Source of the DNA: Chara braunii
Lineage: Eukaryota > Streptophyta > Charophyceae > Charales > Characeae
NCBI GenBank assembly: GCA_003427395.1
Contig: BFEA01000414.1
Location: 522,428 to 546,269, forward strand
DNA: 23,842 nucleotides
Direction of reading: 5' to 3'
Positions 8,706 to 16,685 of this stretch are shown here, piece by piece (the stretch's first letter is position 1; every line of letters begins with the position of its first letter). Made by a program: the position numbers and the translations under genes. The notes beneath the pieces are model-generated. The model was not told the origin of the DNA. It saw nothing but the letters and a program-made list of their open reading frames with translations, and ran no database searches.

Positions 8706-10563
8706 GGGCCTCGTTCGACACCACTACAAAACCCTTACTTTGTAAGGGCGCCCTTATGGCGAAAAAGTGATTAATTTTCCCTTACCCCATTTTTCGTTCC
8801 ACAACCACTTACGAAAACCCTACACTTAGGCGCACTTACGTTTCAGGTGCCTCCGCTTGTGTTCTAAGCGGCCGAAAGAGGAATCCGAATGTCCGACCCA
8901 CAGTTGCGTCGGACAAAATTGTGTCCGCCACCTTTGGGCCCGTGGGACACCCGGGCCGGCCTCATCACGAAGCCAGGCAGGACGCGCGATGTCATCCGCC
9001 GATGAGGAAAACGCGCTCACGGACCCTCACCATTCGAATTCAAATTCCGCGCCACCAGTTTGCTTCGCACACCTTGCATTCTAGAGTCCTTGCGTGCGCA
9101 TTTTTGACGTTGCATGTGCCAATACTCTACCATTGCGGCACCACACACAGCTTCGCTTGACTACCATGTGGTGTGTTTTCACAAGGGAGTTCAGCTATGG
9201 ATGGCGGCGGAAGGGATGAGGCGGCGATGAGAAGACTGTCACCCCGTGAGAAGACAATGGTCGCCAGTGCCGTCCTCACGGTCTGTCTGTCGGCACATGG
9301 AGACGGAGCTGTCTTCCTCACCATGTCATACATGCGCTCCTCAAGCAAAGGACAAGGAACGGAGCTGTCAACTTACATCAGGACAAAGCATGGAAGGCAG
9401 AGGACTGCAATATACAAGATCACAGGAAAGTACGACAGCAGAGGGGCGGCAGTGCCGACGGGCGTCGTGGACAAGCTGAGTTCTAATTCGAACCTAAGAT
9501 TGCCAACGGCCATCTCAACCGCCTCCACACGGACCCCTGCAACGGTCGCCTCCAAATGCCAGCCGAAACGGTGAACCGGAGGGACTGCAAAGGCACAGGC
9601 GGGGAACCGCACGGCCGTTGGAGGTTGCAGTGGGACTGCGATCCTGCGGTCTACCGGACAATACTGCCGTTGGACCAGGAATGCCAAAGACAGACCTGAC
9701 ATTAAAAAAAAATAAAGAATAAAAATGTTTTTTTCACGGATGTAAGGGTGTCACCCCCTACTTTCAAGTCCCCTCCACGGGCGTCCTTACATCAAGGTCT
9801 GTTTTGGCTGCGGAGCAATTACTTTTGTAGGGCCCTCCCTTACGGCCGCGAATGTGAAAACAAGTTCCACGGGCCGGCTTTTCTCAGGTTTCTTATCAGC
9901 TCCTCCAGGCTCTCCCACTTTGTGGCCTTCGAATGACTGTAGTGCGAAGGCACCTGTATAAGGGCCTGATCCGACTACTACTGTTGAAGGGGAGAACCAA
10001 AAAGAACCCGCTTGGGCGGGCCCGCCCGTTGAGGGAGGGAAAAGTGATTTTGGATCCCACTTGGGCGACAATAGCGGGACTTTTACGATTTTGGCGGAGT
10101 CCCAAGGGGAAAGGAACGTGCTGTCACACAGAGGAGAGGACAGCGTAGCCCACCGGATATTGAAAAGAAAAGGAAAATGCCGGCCTTCTTTTTAGGAGCA
10201 GGGACGGTGCTGGCTTCTACCAATTTTGGCAAGTTCTTTTTAGCCGCGGGTCGCGGAACACCTGCCACGTACACGTTTGTTTTCACTCGCTGCCGAACTC
10301 CACGGGGAGACCAACAAACTCGGAAAGCAGTCGGATCCCGTGAAAACCAGTAGACTACGCTCCGTAGCAGTAGTCGGATCAGACCCTAAGATAAAGCGGC
10401 CTCTCATACAGTCGGTCGCTTTTTCGAACGACGACCACATTGGTCGGCCCTTCGGCCCTCTTCTATCCAATGTGGTACTTCGTCTTTTTCTTTGTGATTA
10501 GGGAGGGGTGGAATAAAGAAAACCTTACATGTAAGGGTTTTGTAGTGGTGTCGAACGAGGGCC
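8706..10563 (+). mobile_element. Element B: PIF/Harbinger-like DNA transposon, 1.86 kb
   Basis: The left terminus GGGCCTCGTTCGACACCACT continues into ACAAAACCCTTAC. The right terminus is its inverse with one mismatch near the tip. A 3-bp CAA duplication flanks it (8703-8705 and 10564-10566). It sits inside the terminal repeat of a C element, so B is younger than that C copy. The outer TIR core TCGTTCGACAC is shared with A and M, but the inner TIR differs (CACTACAAAACCCTTAC against TCCTCGGGG). It carries one truncated ORF (9197-9574). Subterminal GTAAGGG/CCCTTA motifs recur near both ends. 9575-10500 shows no recognisable transposase. Confidence 0.8.
9197..9574 (+). pseudogene. Truncated transposase-like ORF in element B
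   Basis: I chose ATG 9197 because MDGGGRDEAAM aligns with the MEGGSDDE start of the element A ORF. The frame is open from GTG 9173 but lacks an upstream ATG. The shared block is PREKTMVASAVLTVCL, about 15-30 residues in. After about 45 residues similarity to the element A protein fades and the composition becomes Ser/Thr/Arg-rich, which may mean a frameshift, a lost splice or an intron read as coding. No DDE motif is seen. The 126-residue length is far shorter than a complete Harbinger transposase. Confidence 0.45.
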
Positions 10564-10839
10564 CAAGTCCCACGTACACCGTTGAGCCAGTTCAACGTTG
10601 AACTAGCTCAACGTGTGTGACCCCACGCGACGTCTGAGATGCATCAGGATCTGCACATCCAGCGGTTGTTCTTAGGTATGTAAAATACAAAGACTTTCGT
10701 TTTTGTTTTTTGGTTCAAGAAAGGTGCTGAATAATCCCTCCACCCAAATACAAAGCTCCCTACCCTGCCCATCTTCAGTTGAACTACATACCCCACTTGG
10801 ACTGGGGTATGGGTTCAACGGTGCTTGTGCCATCATGAC

Positions 10840-10935
10840 CTTCTGTGGGAGGACACTCTGACAGCCATTGGAGGACACTCTGACATTCTGTGGGAGGACA
10901 CTCTGACAGCCGTGGGAGGACACTCTGACAGAGAG
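10840..10935 (+). repeat. Tandem about 21-bp repeat in the right C copy
   Basis: Four units of GTGGGAGGACACTCTGACAG, with CCATT, ATTCT or CC joining them. This is the inverted counterpart of 8428-8522. Confidence 0.85.
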
Positions 10936-11295
10936 TGTTCATGCTGTGTTTAACTGTGCAGCCCCAAACTCATTTCTGTGAATGCACCAAGCCAGGAGTA
11001 CTGTCTAGGTTCATTTCATGTTCTAGTGAGTCCCTGTTTCCGACGTTGCGTAGTACACGGAGCCTTTCACTGAGGATTGTTGTATTTTCCATTTTACTTC
11101 TTAGAAAATACGGACAAAGATTTCAGTAGCATTTGGTTATTCATTGTTTGGGGGGAAATAGGGGGGAAAAAAGCTTTCAGCAGCATTTGATTCTCTTTTT
11201 TTGCCTTTGTTTTGAGTTTTTAAGTGAAAAAGTTAGAAAAACCTTGTCACACCGTTGTGTTGAGCTAGTTCAATGGTGCATGTGGGACTTGGCCC

Positions 11296-12235
11296 GGTGG
11301 ACTGCTGTCGCTATGTACTCGATAGCAGATTAAAAAAAAGAAAGGATAGCAGATTCTTAGGTTTCAAGGTCAGACACCAACACCTCCTCCCATTCATGGC
11401 TACATCCCTGGATCCCCTTTCTTTCTTTCTTTGTTTTTTTTTTTGCTTTTTTTTTTAATAAACATCATTTGGAAGGCCTTATCCTCATTAAATGCTTTAG
11501 ATGAGGGTAGAGGTCTTGCAAATGATGTCTCTTGAAAAAAAAAACAAAGCAAAGAAAAAGTCCTCTATCCTCGGGATGGTGCAAGAATCCCAAGATTGAG
11601 GTTTTGCCATCTCTGACCGACTGTGAATCTGCATTTAACTCCGCTATAGAAAAGAGATCCTGGACAGCGTGGCGAGATCCCAGTTGCGCAGATCAAGTGT
11701 GGATCTCGCCGTAGAACTCATGTTTAAAATTTTGTCAGTCCTGGCATCTAAGACCAAAGGCCTATGACTAGGTGCTGCCAGGGTGCAAATGTTTATTTTT
11801 TTTTGAACCACCACTACATCCAGGCCTCTTTTTGCCAAGGTGGAAAAGAACTGCGTGCCAAGCTTTTCTGAAGCACCAGCGCGGGCTTTTTGTTTTTTTT
11901 TCGTTTTTGGCTGGCGCTGCCAGCCATTTCGCTCCAGCAGCACTGTTCACCCAAAGAATGCGGTGTATGGTATACCGGTGTTTTGAGTTTGCCTGTGAAA
12001 GCTAGTGGTTGTCTAAAGACTCTAAACCACCAGTACTTCCAAGCCATTTGCCCGGGGCTCCAAATGCCCTGTGCACCCAGGAGAAAACAGACCGGCCCTG
12101 GCGTCCGTTTGGCTGGTGCTGCCAGCCCTTTTGCTCCAGCTGCCAACCCCCAAAAGTTGCGGCAGCATGCTAGGCCCGTCAGTGAAAAATGACTGGGAAA
12201 CATACTGGTGGCCTCAGGGGAATGGGAAATAAAGG
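11296..12235. other. No gene recognised; approximate duplication and homopolymer tracts
   Basis: Contains T-rich runs near 11417-11458. It also contains two similar segments about 200 bp apart: TGGCTGGCGCTGCCAGCC (from 11908) and TTGGCTGGTGCTGCCAGCC (from 12109), each followed by TTT, C or T, and GCTCCAGC. Each is preceded, about 90 bp or more upstream, by AACCACCA followed by CTAC or GTAC. This looks like an old duplication of about 200 bp. Open frames across it have no recognisable domain. Confidence 0.45.
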
Positions 12236-12527
12236 GGTGGAGACATTGCAGCCCCTGAATTTGACTGTTGAGTTGCAAAAACAAAACAAAACACAAAAAG
12301 TTGAAAAAACAACCTCGTGGGTCTGGGAACGGGTGGTGTCAGAGCAGCACACACCTCATAGGCTGTCTCTTATACACATCTAGATGTGTATAAGAGACAG
12401 GGTGGAGACATTGCAGCCCCTGAATTTGACTGTTGAGTTGCAAAAACAAAACAAAACACAAAAAGTTGAAAAAACAACCTCGTGGGTCTGGGAACGGGTG
12501 GTGTCAGAGCAGCACACACCTCATAGG
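12236..12527. repeat. Perfect 127-bp direct duplication flanking an adapter (assembly artefact)
   Basis: 12236-12362 and 12401-12527 are identical over 127 bases as far as I can read; both start GGTGGAGACATTGCAGCCCC and end ACACACCTCATAGG. The only thing between them is the 38-bp adapter palindrome. In a window where every other repeat is diverged, perfect identity next to adapter sequence points to a library or assembly artefact. The real locus probably has one copy and is 165 bp shorter. Confidence 0.93.
12363..12400. other. Nextera/Tn5 mosaic-end junction adapter (contamination)
   Basis: CTGTCTCTTATACACATCT (12363-12381) is followed directly by its perfect reverse complement AGATGTGTATAAGAGACAG (12382-12400). 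The 19-bp unit is the hyperactive Tn5 mosaic end used in tagmentation kits. Two units tail to tail form the junction sequence of Nextera mate-pair libraries. It is not genomic. Translations across it give the familiar false peptide MCIRDR. Confidence 0.97.
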
Positions 12528-12933
12528 GGCTCGTTAGACACTCCTCGGGCGAGTAAAGTCCCCGAGGAATTGTTCGTTCCGATGATCCTCAGGGATGCAG
12601 TCCGAGGATTCCCCAGCCATTTCTTCCTTTTGCGCAAGGGACTTCACAAGGTCCCTTGGGCGAAAGGAATCCGCGTTTCACGGCGAGCAGCGGGCACATG
12701 GGTAGACGTTACAACCGAGAATCTGGATCGTGGCGGTACCCTATTGGCTGAAGGCCTCAAGCACATTTGATTTTTTTTCCCTTTTCTTTTTTTTTTTCTG
12801 ACATCGCTGGAAGGAAATGTCCTCGGGCGACGTCCCCGAGGACAGGTGGAACGAAGGACCCAAATTTCCTTTTGAACCAAAAGGAATTTTTCCTTTTGCC
12901 CGAGGATTTCAATAGGAGTGTCTAACAAGCCCC
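12526..12933. mobile_element. MITE M1 (element A family)
   Basis: Ends GGGGCTCGTTAGACACTCCT and AGGAGTGTCTAACAAGCCCC, with ATA on both sides (12523-12525 and 12934-12936). The interior matches M2 and M3: TTTCACGG, TTACAACCGAGAA, GATCGTGGCGG, CCTATTGGCTGAA, a T-rich tract, then AGGTGGAACGA. It is 408 bp and non-coding. The termini match element A, which could have supplied the transposase. Its first two bases overlap the end of the duplicated artefact segment. Confidence 0.85.
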
Positions 12934-13080
12934 ATAATCTCTGTATATCTGACGAGGGTCTTCATTTATATATTCAAAAAATACACAAGGAGCATGCACC
13001 TTACTGTTGATATATCTGACAATATTCCTCACTTGTAAGGTTATCGCACAAAAGAGAACACCACCAGCACCAGCGCAAGT

Positions 13081-13160
13081 GGCCTGTGGCTCAGTGGTTA
13101 GGGCACCAGTTATCAATGCGCATTGTGGTCCAAGATTGTGGGCTCGAAACTCTGCACCTC
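13081..13160 (+). repeat. tRNA-like SINE head (weak)
   Basis: TGGCTCAGTGG (13087-13097) matches the pol III A box. GGGCTCGAAACTC (13140-13152) approximates a B box at a tRNA-like distance. Cloverleaf pairing looks poor and the acceptor ends do not pair, so this is a tRNA-derived SINE head or chance, not a working tRNA gene. Confidence 0.45.
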
Positions 13161-13259
13161 TGCGCAGAGACACCGGCAGCCGTTTACATAACACATGTTC
13201 ACACAGGTAAGCTATTTATTACAGGCACTGCCTGCACACCACCCAAGGGTTAGTCCACA

Positions 13260-13490
13260 GGTGTTGTTGTTGTTGTTTTAAAGCCCTTTTGCGAGTCCAC
13301 TATCCCGGCGGTGGTAGGAGAACCGCCAGAATTGAGGGCTCGGTCAGCGGGCTGCTCCATCTTTGGTGGGGAGCGGCACCTGCTGGAAACCGGTCCAGCG
13401 TCCCCTTGGAACAACAATACAATATGTTGAGTCGGGGCCACAGTCATCAGTCGTATAATCAGAGTCATTTCCCACTGGGCTGCAAACCAA
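13260..13490 (-). mobile_element. P-family retroposon, copy P3
   Basis: A near-complete minus-strand P copy. Its tail on that strand is AAAACAACAACAACAACA (13261-13278). The body runs through AAGGGCTTT, GACTCGC, CGCCGGGATAGTGG, AGAACCGCC on the opposite strand, and the CCGGTTTCCAGCAGGTG core. It gives the clearest view of the complete 3' half of the family. Confidence 0.75.
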
Positions 13491-13633
13491 ACCCTTCCCC
13501 TACTTGAGCTCTATTTGTTGAAATTGATGTAGCCCCATCTGCAGCCCTCCCTGGAAGAGTCTTTTGGAGTGTGTGGGGGATATGCTTCTTCATCCTTGAG
13601 TCAACCTTGAGTTAGAGCAGCACAAGAAGAATT
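13491..13633. other. Short unassigned sequence
   Basis: Unique-looking; no domain or repeat structure recognised. Confidence 0.4.
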
Positions 13634-13730
13634 AGTCCATGGGTGTTGTATGTTCCCACCCAAGGGTTAGTCCATGGGTGTTGTACGTTCCCACCCAAGG
13701 GTTAGTCCATGGGTGTTGTATGTTGGTCTG
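13634..13730 (+). repeat. 35-bp tandem repeat, about 2.6 units
   Basis: The unit GTTAGTCCATGGGTGTTGTA plus TGTTCCCACCCAAGG repeats with a 35-bp period and single-base differences (TATGTT/TACGTT). A related partial unit, CCACCCAAGGGTTAGTCCAC, occurs at about 13240-13259 next to the P3 tail, so the array may have been seeded by retroposon-flank sequence. Confidence 0.8.
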
Positions 13731-13815
13731 GGCCACACGTGGGTTGCTTGCTGTTGTTGGTTATGGGTTGTTCTTATGATCTCCCCTATCTAGACATTTC
13801 ACAATTTAGGTTCAC

Positions 13816-13985
13816 TTGAGATCGTAGCACATATGGTAGAACACTCCAGTTGCATCGTGTAGGTCACGGGTTCAAGTCTGACTTCGGACTTTGCCGGGGT
13901 TCTTGTCCAGATAGGCCTGTCACAACTACGTATTGCACATACACGAGTCACTAGCCCTGATACTGTCTACGGGCACAACCACACA
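13816..13985 (+). mobile_element. tRNA-Ala-like SINE
   Basis: TAGCACATATGGTAGAACAC carries an A box (13825-13836), then TTGCATC at the anticodon-loop position (TGC, alanine). A strong B box, GGTTCAAGTCT (13869-13879), lies 44 bp from the A box, which is tRNA spacing. Plant tRNA-Ala genes have TAGCTCATATGGTAGAG at this position. The acceptor stem is not conserved and unrelated sequence follows to a TA microsatellite, so this is probably a SINE with a tRNA-Ala-derived head, or a tRNA pseudogene. The 3' limit is a guess. Confidence 0.6.
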
Positions 13986-13994
13986 TGATTCAGC

Positions 13995-14017
13995 ATATAT
14001 ATATATATATATATATA
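13995..14017 (+). repeat. (TA)n microsatellite
   Basis: Perfect AT alternation of about 11-12 units. It could be the 3' tail of the SINE that precedes it. Confidence 0.9.
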
Positions 14018-14124
14018 GCCACTGGGCACATGCAGTTCGATACACGGTTAGTAGTACATAATACACAGCCTTCGGGCTTGCATATGGGCACCTGTACACA
14101 TTGCTGTAAAAAATACCATACTGC

Positions 14125-14394
14125 CTGGGGAGGTCTATTAATAGGGGCTTGTCTAGGATCGATCGATGATGATGACAGGCATTCCGATGATAATTACCCC
14201 ACTGTAAATCAGCTTGACTGTGTGTGGGCGAGTAGACGACGGGAGTTACTGGTTGGTCTGGGGGAGGTCTAGTAATAGGGGTTCTGCTCTGGATCGACTA
14301 ATGATGATGATAGGTGATTCGATGATAAGTACCCCACCGTAAATCAGCTATACTGTGTGGGGGCGAGTAGAGGATGTGAGTTACTGGTTGAGTT
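14125..14394 (+). repeat. About 134-bp tandem duplication
   Basis: Unit 1 (14125-14258) and unit 2 (14259-about 14394) share GGGAGGTCTA, TAATAGGGG, GGATCGA, GATGATGATGA, GATGATAA or its variant, TACCCCAC, GTAAATCAGCT and GGGCGAGTAGA in the same order, with scattered substitutions. Non-coding. Confidence 0.8.
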
Positions 14395-14413
14395 ACTGGT
14401 TGAGTTACTGGTT
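14378..14413 (+). repeat. 12-bp perfect triplication
   Basis: GAGTTACTGGTT occurs three times in a row with no mismatches, growing out of the end of the 134-bp duplication. Confidence 0.9.
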
Positions 14414-14973
14414 GATCTGATTCAACGATTCCAAGGATTTCATCGTCGTTCCACCTGTCCTCGGAGATGCAATCGGAAATTAGAATGTGCAAACACTCCT
14501 AGGACAAATCCTTGGGCTCCGAGGATTTCCCAGCCTTTTTTATCCTTGGCTCCAACGGACCTCATGAGGTCCCTTGCAGCCCAAAGATCCATGATTCACA
14601 GAGAGGTGAGGGCATGCACGTCGTGGTACTTTACAACCAAGAAGCTGGATTGTGGCGGCACCCTATTGGCTGAAAGCCTGAAGCACAACTCCTTTTCTTT
14701 TTTTTTTTTTCCTGTTTCTTTTCCGGACATCCCTCTTAGGACTAGTCCTAAAGCTCCAAGATGGGATGGGTATTACTGGCAGCTCCATGGGATAACGGAG
14801 CCCCAGACTGACAACTGAAATGACCACAGCCCTGGGAACAACGATTGAAAGTCTCTGTGTTGCAAGATGTATCAATGGGATGCTGGACCCGGTTTCCAGC
14901 AGGTGCTGCTCCCCACCAATAGATGGAGCAGCCCGGCAGATAAGCCCTCAATTCCAACGGTTCTCTTACCACC

Positions 14974-15690
14974 CCTGGGGCCTCGACCCACTAGCCAAGC
15001 GTTACGCTTGGAGGCTGGGCTTTCAATCACCGTGTGGCCCGGGGTGACGCAAAACATCCGCCGATTGCCCTCCACATCAACTGTGATGATGTTTATGAGT
15101 CGGGCGAGCGGTTTTTCCCAGCTGACGGCCAATAGGAAGTTTGTTTGTTTGTTTTTTGGTGTTTTTGTTGGCCGCTTTCCGTTGGCGCGAAGCTTCAATA
15201 ACAACAATTTTTTACCCATGGGGTGATATCCAAGCTTCGCGCCAACGGATTTTCGCTTGGAAAGTCTGAAAAAAATGACGAATGGAAGTAATAACGGCGT
15301 CGTTTTTGTGCAGTGCCCACAAATAAGGGCGCGAAATGTGGTGTCAGTGCATTCCTTTCAATCGGATGCACAAACCCTAATACGCGTCTACATTCCGAAA
15401 ACATGGTTGTACGTTGCCTACAAAAGTGTCTAGGTGCCGAAACAGACATGAGTACCTCTTGGCCAACCCACGTCCCTACTTTCCCTATCATCACAAGGGC
15501 GGGCGCACATGCCTGCAGTGTATTGGAATGAAACGGATACGGTGCAACAATGACGGATGTCAGTCATTATTGCGGGCTCCTTATCAACGGGGGAAAATAA
15601 AATGCAGGAAAACCGTTATTTCCTATTTTTTAAACACATTTCGCATGCCAGACAGCGTTTTACGCTTGGCTAGTGGGTCGAGGCCCCTGG
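14974..15690. mobile_element. Element N: 717-bp terminal-inverted-repeat element inside P4
   Basis: CCTGGGGCCTCGACCCACTA plus GCCAAGCGT (14974-15002) is mirrored at 15662-15690 with one mismatch. CCTGG occurs at both outer edges and could be a 5-bp target duplication, which would make the true TIR start at GGCCTCGACC. The interior has a strong hairpin (15179-15248) and no convincing coding frame. It splits the P retroposon at its ACCACC/GGATAGAG junction. Confidence 0.75.
15179..15248. repeat. 17-bp perfect hairpin in element N
   Basis: CCGTTGGCGCGAAGCTT (15179-15195) and AAGCTTCGCGCCAACGG (15232-15248) are perfect inverses around a 36-bp loop. The arm also occurs in the direction of the TIRs, as expected of a decayed internal terminus or a nested foldback. 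Confidence 0.85.
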
Positions 15691-15825
15691 AATAGAGAGC
15701 TTACACAAGGGCTATTCTTACAACAACAAAAAAAAAAAAAAAAAAAAGGACTAGCCCTAAAGCTGACGCTCCAAGGATGAATAGAACGAAGACGATGAAA
15801 ACCCTAACTTTTTCCAAGGACACAG

Positions 15826-16099
15826 GGAGCACGCGCCTCATGATTTCTGTATCTCAGCAGCACAAAGAAAACAAAACGGTATTGAAAGTACCTTTTCTTT
15901 TTTTCTTTTTCACGTCAATGCCTTCCGCGTCTGAGCATGTGGAAACACATGCACGACATAAACCAACCGGACATTCTGCAGTCCAATCGCCTTTTTTCCT
16001 TGGGTCCACCAGTACCCTCCCCCGTTGCGCTACCGGGCGTTCCCCGACCCCTGAAGAATGCGGCCATAAACGAGCCGTGTATTCATTTTTTAAGCGGGG
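15826..16099. other. Unassigned sequence between M2 and P5
   Basis: No gene, motif or repeat recognised apart from a T-rich run near 15895-15911. Confidence 0.4.
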
Positions 16100-16255
16100 C
16101 GAAGTACTGGTGGTTTAATCCCCGGGAGACAGAGCAATCAACCACTGCATGCTGTTGTGTGAATACTATCAATATGCGGATATCTGATTACGCTATGGAA
16201 TGCTGGACAGGGTTTCAATCAGGTGCTGCTCCCCACCAATAGACAGGAGCCGAGG
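16100..16255 (+). repeat. P-family retroposon fragment, copy P5
   Basis: Core ATGCTGGACAGGGTTTC, AATCAGGTGCTGCTCCCC and ACCAATAGA. The 3' half and tail are missing. Upstream, GGTTTAATCCCCGGG (about 16111-16125) looks like a pol III B box, hinting that the family may have a tRNA-derived head. Confidence 0.65.
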
Positions 16256-16344
16256 GCAAGGGGGTACTACTAGAGGATGCTCGTACAACCTCCAATAGTA
16301 ACCCCGGCCCCTATTTAATAAAAATGGGTAACTTCAGTAGAGTC

Positions 16345-16499
16345 ACAAAAACGAGTTATAATTGCGCTATGGAGCAAGATACAGATTGCAATTGCACTTC
16401 GGGCACCCTACCTGGCCAGAAAGTTGGGTTGTATACGTTGCCCAAACTGCAATTCGAAACTGTATCTTGGCCCATAGTGCAATTTTAACTCGTTTTTGT
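16345..16499. mobile_element. Foldback element S, 155 bp
   Basis: ACAAAAACGAGTTATAATTG, CGCTATGG, CAAGATACAG on the left (16345-about 16392) are mirrored by CTGTATCTTGG, CCATAGTGCAATTTTAACTC, GTTTTTGT on the right (about 16459-16499). This is nearly a complete hairpin with about 50-bp arms. Non-coding; no clear target duplication. Confidence 0.8.
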
Positions 16500-16682
16500 C
16501 CCGACCCCACAGGTTGGTGGAAAGGCGTGTGGATTGCCACCAAGAATTTTTTTCAGACCCCACAGGCCGTAGGAAGTGGCTCGCAAGAAATGAAGGTTTT
16601 GTTTGCACATCGCCTGCCTCCTCTTCCATTGTCTTCAGCAGTCACTTCTCCGTTCTTTTGTGCCCATTCTAGAGGGTAGGTC
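16500..16682. other. Short unassigned sequence
   Basis: Unique-looking, no domain or repeat identified. Confidence 0.4.
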
Positions 16683-16685
16683 TTA

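Larger units (their letters stand above)
8699..11295 (+). mobile_element. C-family DNA element, right copy, interrupted by element B
   Basis: It starts GGGGCCAA at 8699 and continues after the B insertion as CAAGTCCCACGTACACCG (from 10564). It ends at 11295 as ATGGTGCATGTGGGACTTGG followed by CCC. The terminal inverted repeats thus read GGGCCAAGTCCCAC followed by a TGCACC or TACACC variant. GTTGAACTAGCTCAACG, itself partly palindromic, lies next to each terminus. Without B the element is about 740 bp. No protein is encoded. It is a non-autonomous terminal-inverted-repeat element of unnamed family. Confidence 0.7.
14756..15747 (+). mobile_element. P-family retroposon P4, inserted in M2, split by element N
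   Basis: The P body is 14756-14973, with core ATGCTGGACCCGGTTTCC. The 3' end, 15691-15747, reads AATAGAGAGCTTACACAAGG and ends in AACAACAA plus a run of 20 A. The sequence GGACTAGTCCTAAAGCT (14739-14755) is repeated after the poly(A) as GGACTAGCCCTAAAGCT (15748-15764), a 17-bp target duplication with one mismatch. Poly(A) plus a target duplication of this length is the signature of LINE-driven retroposition, so this copy is the best evidence that P is a retroposon. Confidence 0.75.
14422..15825. mobile_element. MITE M2, broken and interrupted
   Basis: The left part, 14422-14755, aligns with M3 16715-17038 (CATCGTCGTTCCACCTGTCC against CATCGTTCCACCTGTCC, ACAAATCCTTGGGCTCCGAG, TTGGCTGAAAGCCTGAAGCA). 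The right part, 15748-15825, continues it (GCTCCAAGGATGAATAGAAC, AAAACCCTAACTTTTTCC). Both outer TIRs are missing. The gap is filled by a P retroposon that itself contains element N. Confidence 0.75.

Noticed and set aside
9748-10501. Several short frames on both strands in the right half of element B
   Set aside because: Overlapping and unconserved, with no DDE-like motif.
12189-12770. Two ORFs meeting at the adapter, the second starting MCIRDR
   Set aside because: The joining peptide is translated Tn5 mosaic end, and the flanks are a duplicated artefact.
13816-13890. Functional tRNA-Ala gene
   Set aside because: A and B boxes are good, but the acceptor and anticodon stems do not pair well.
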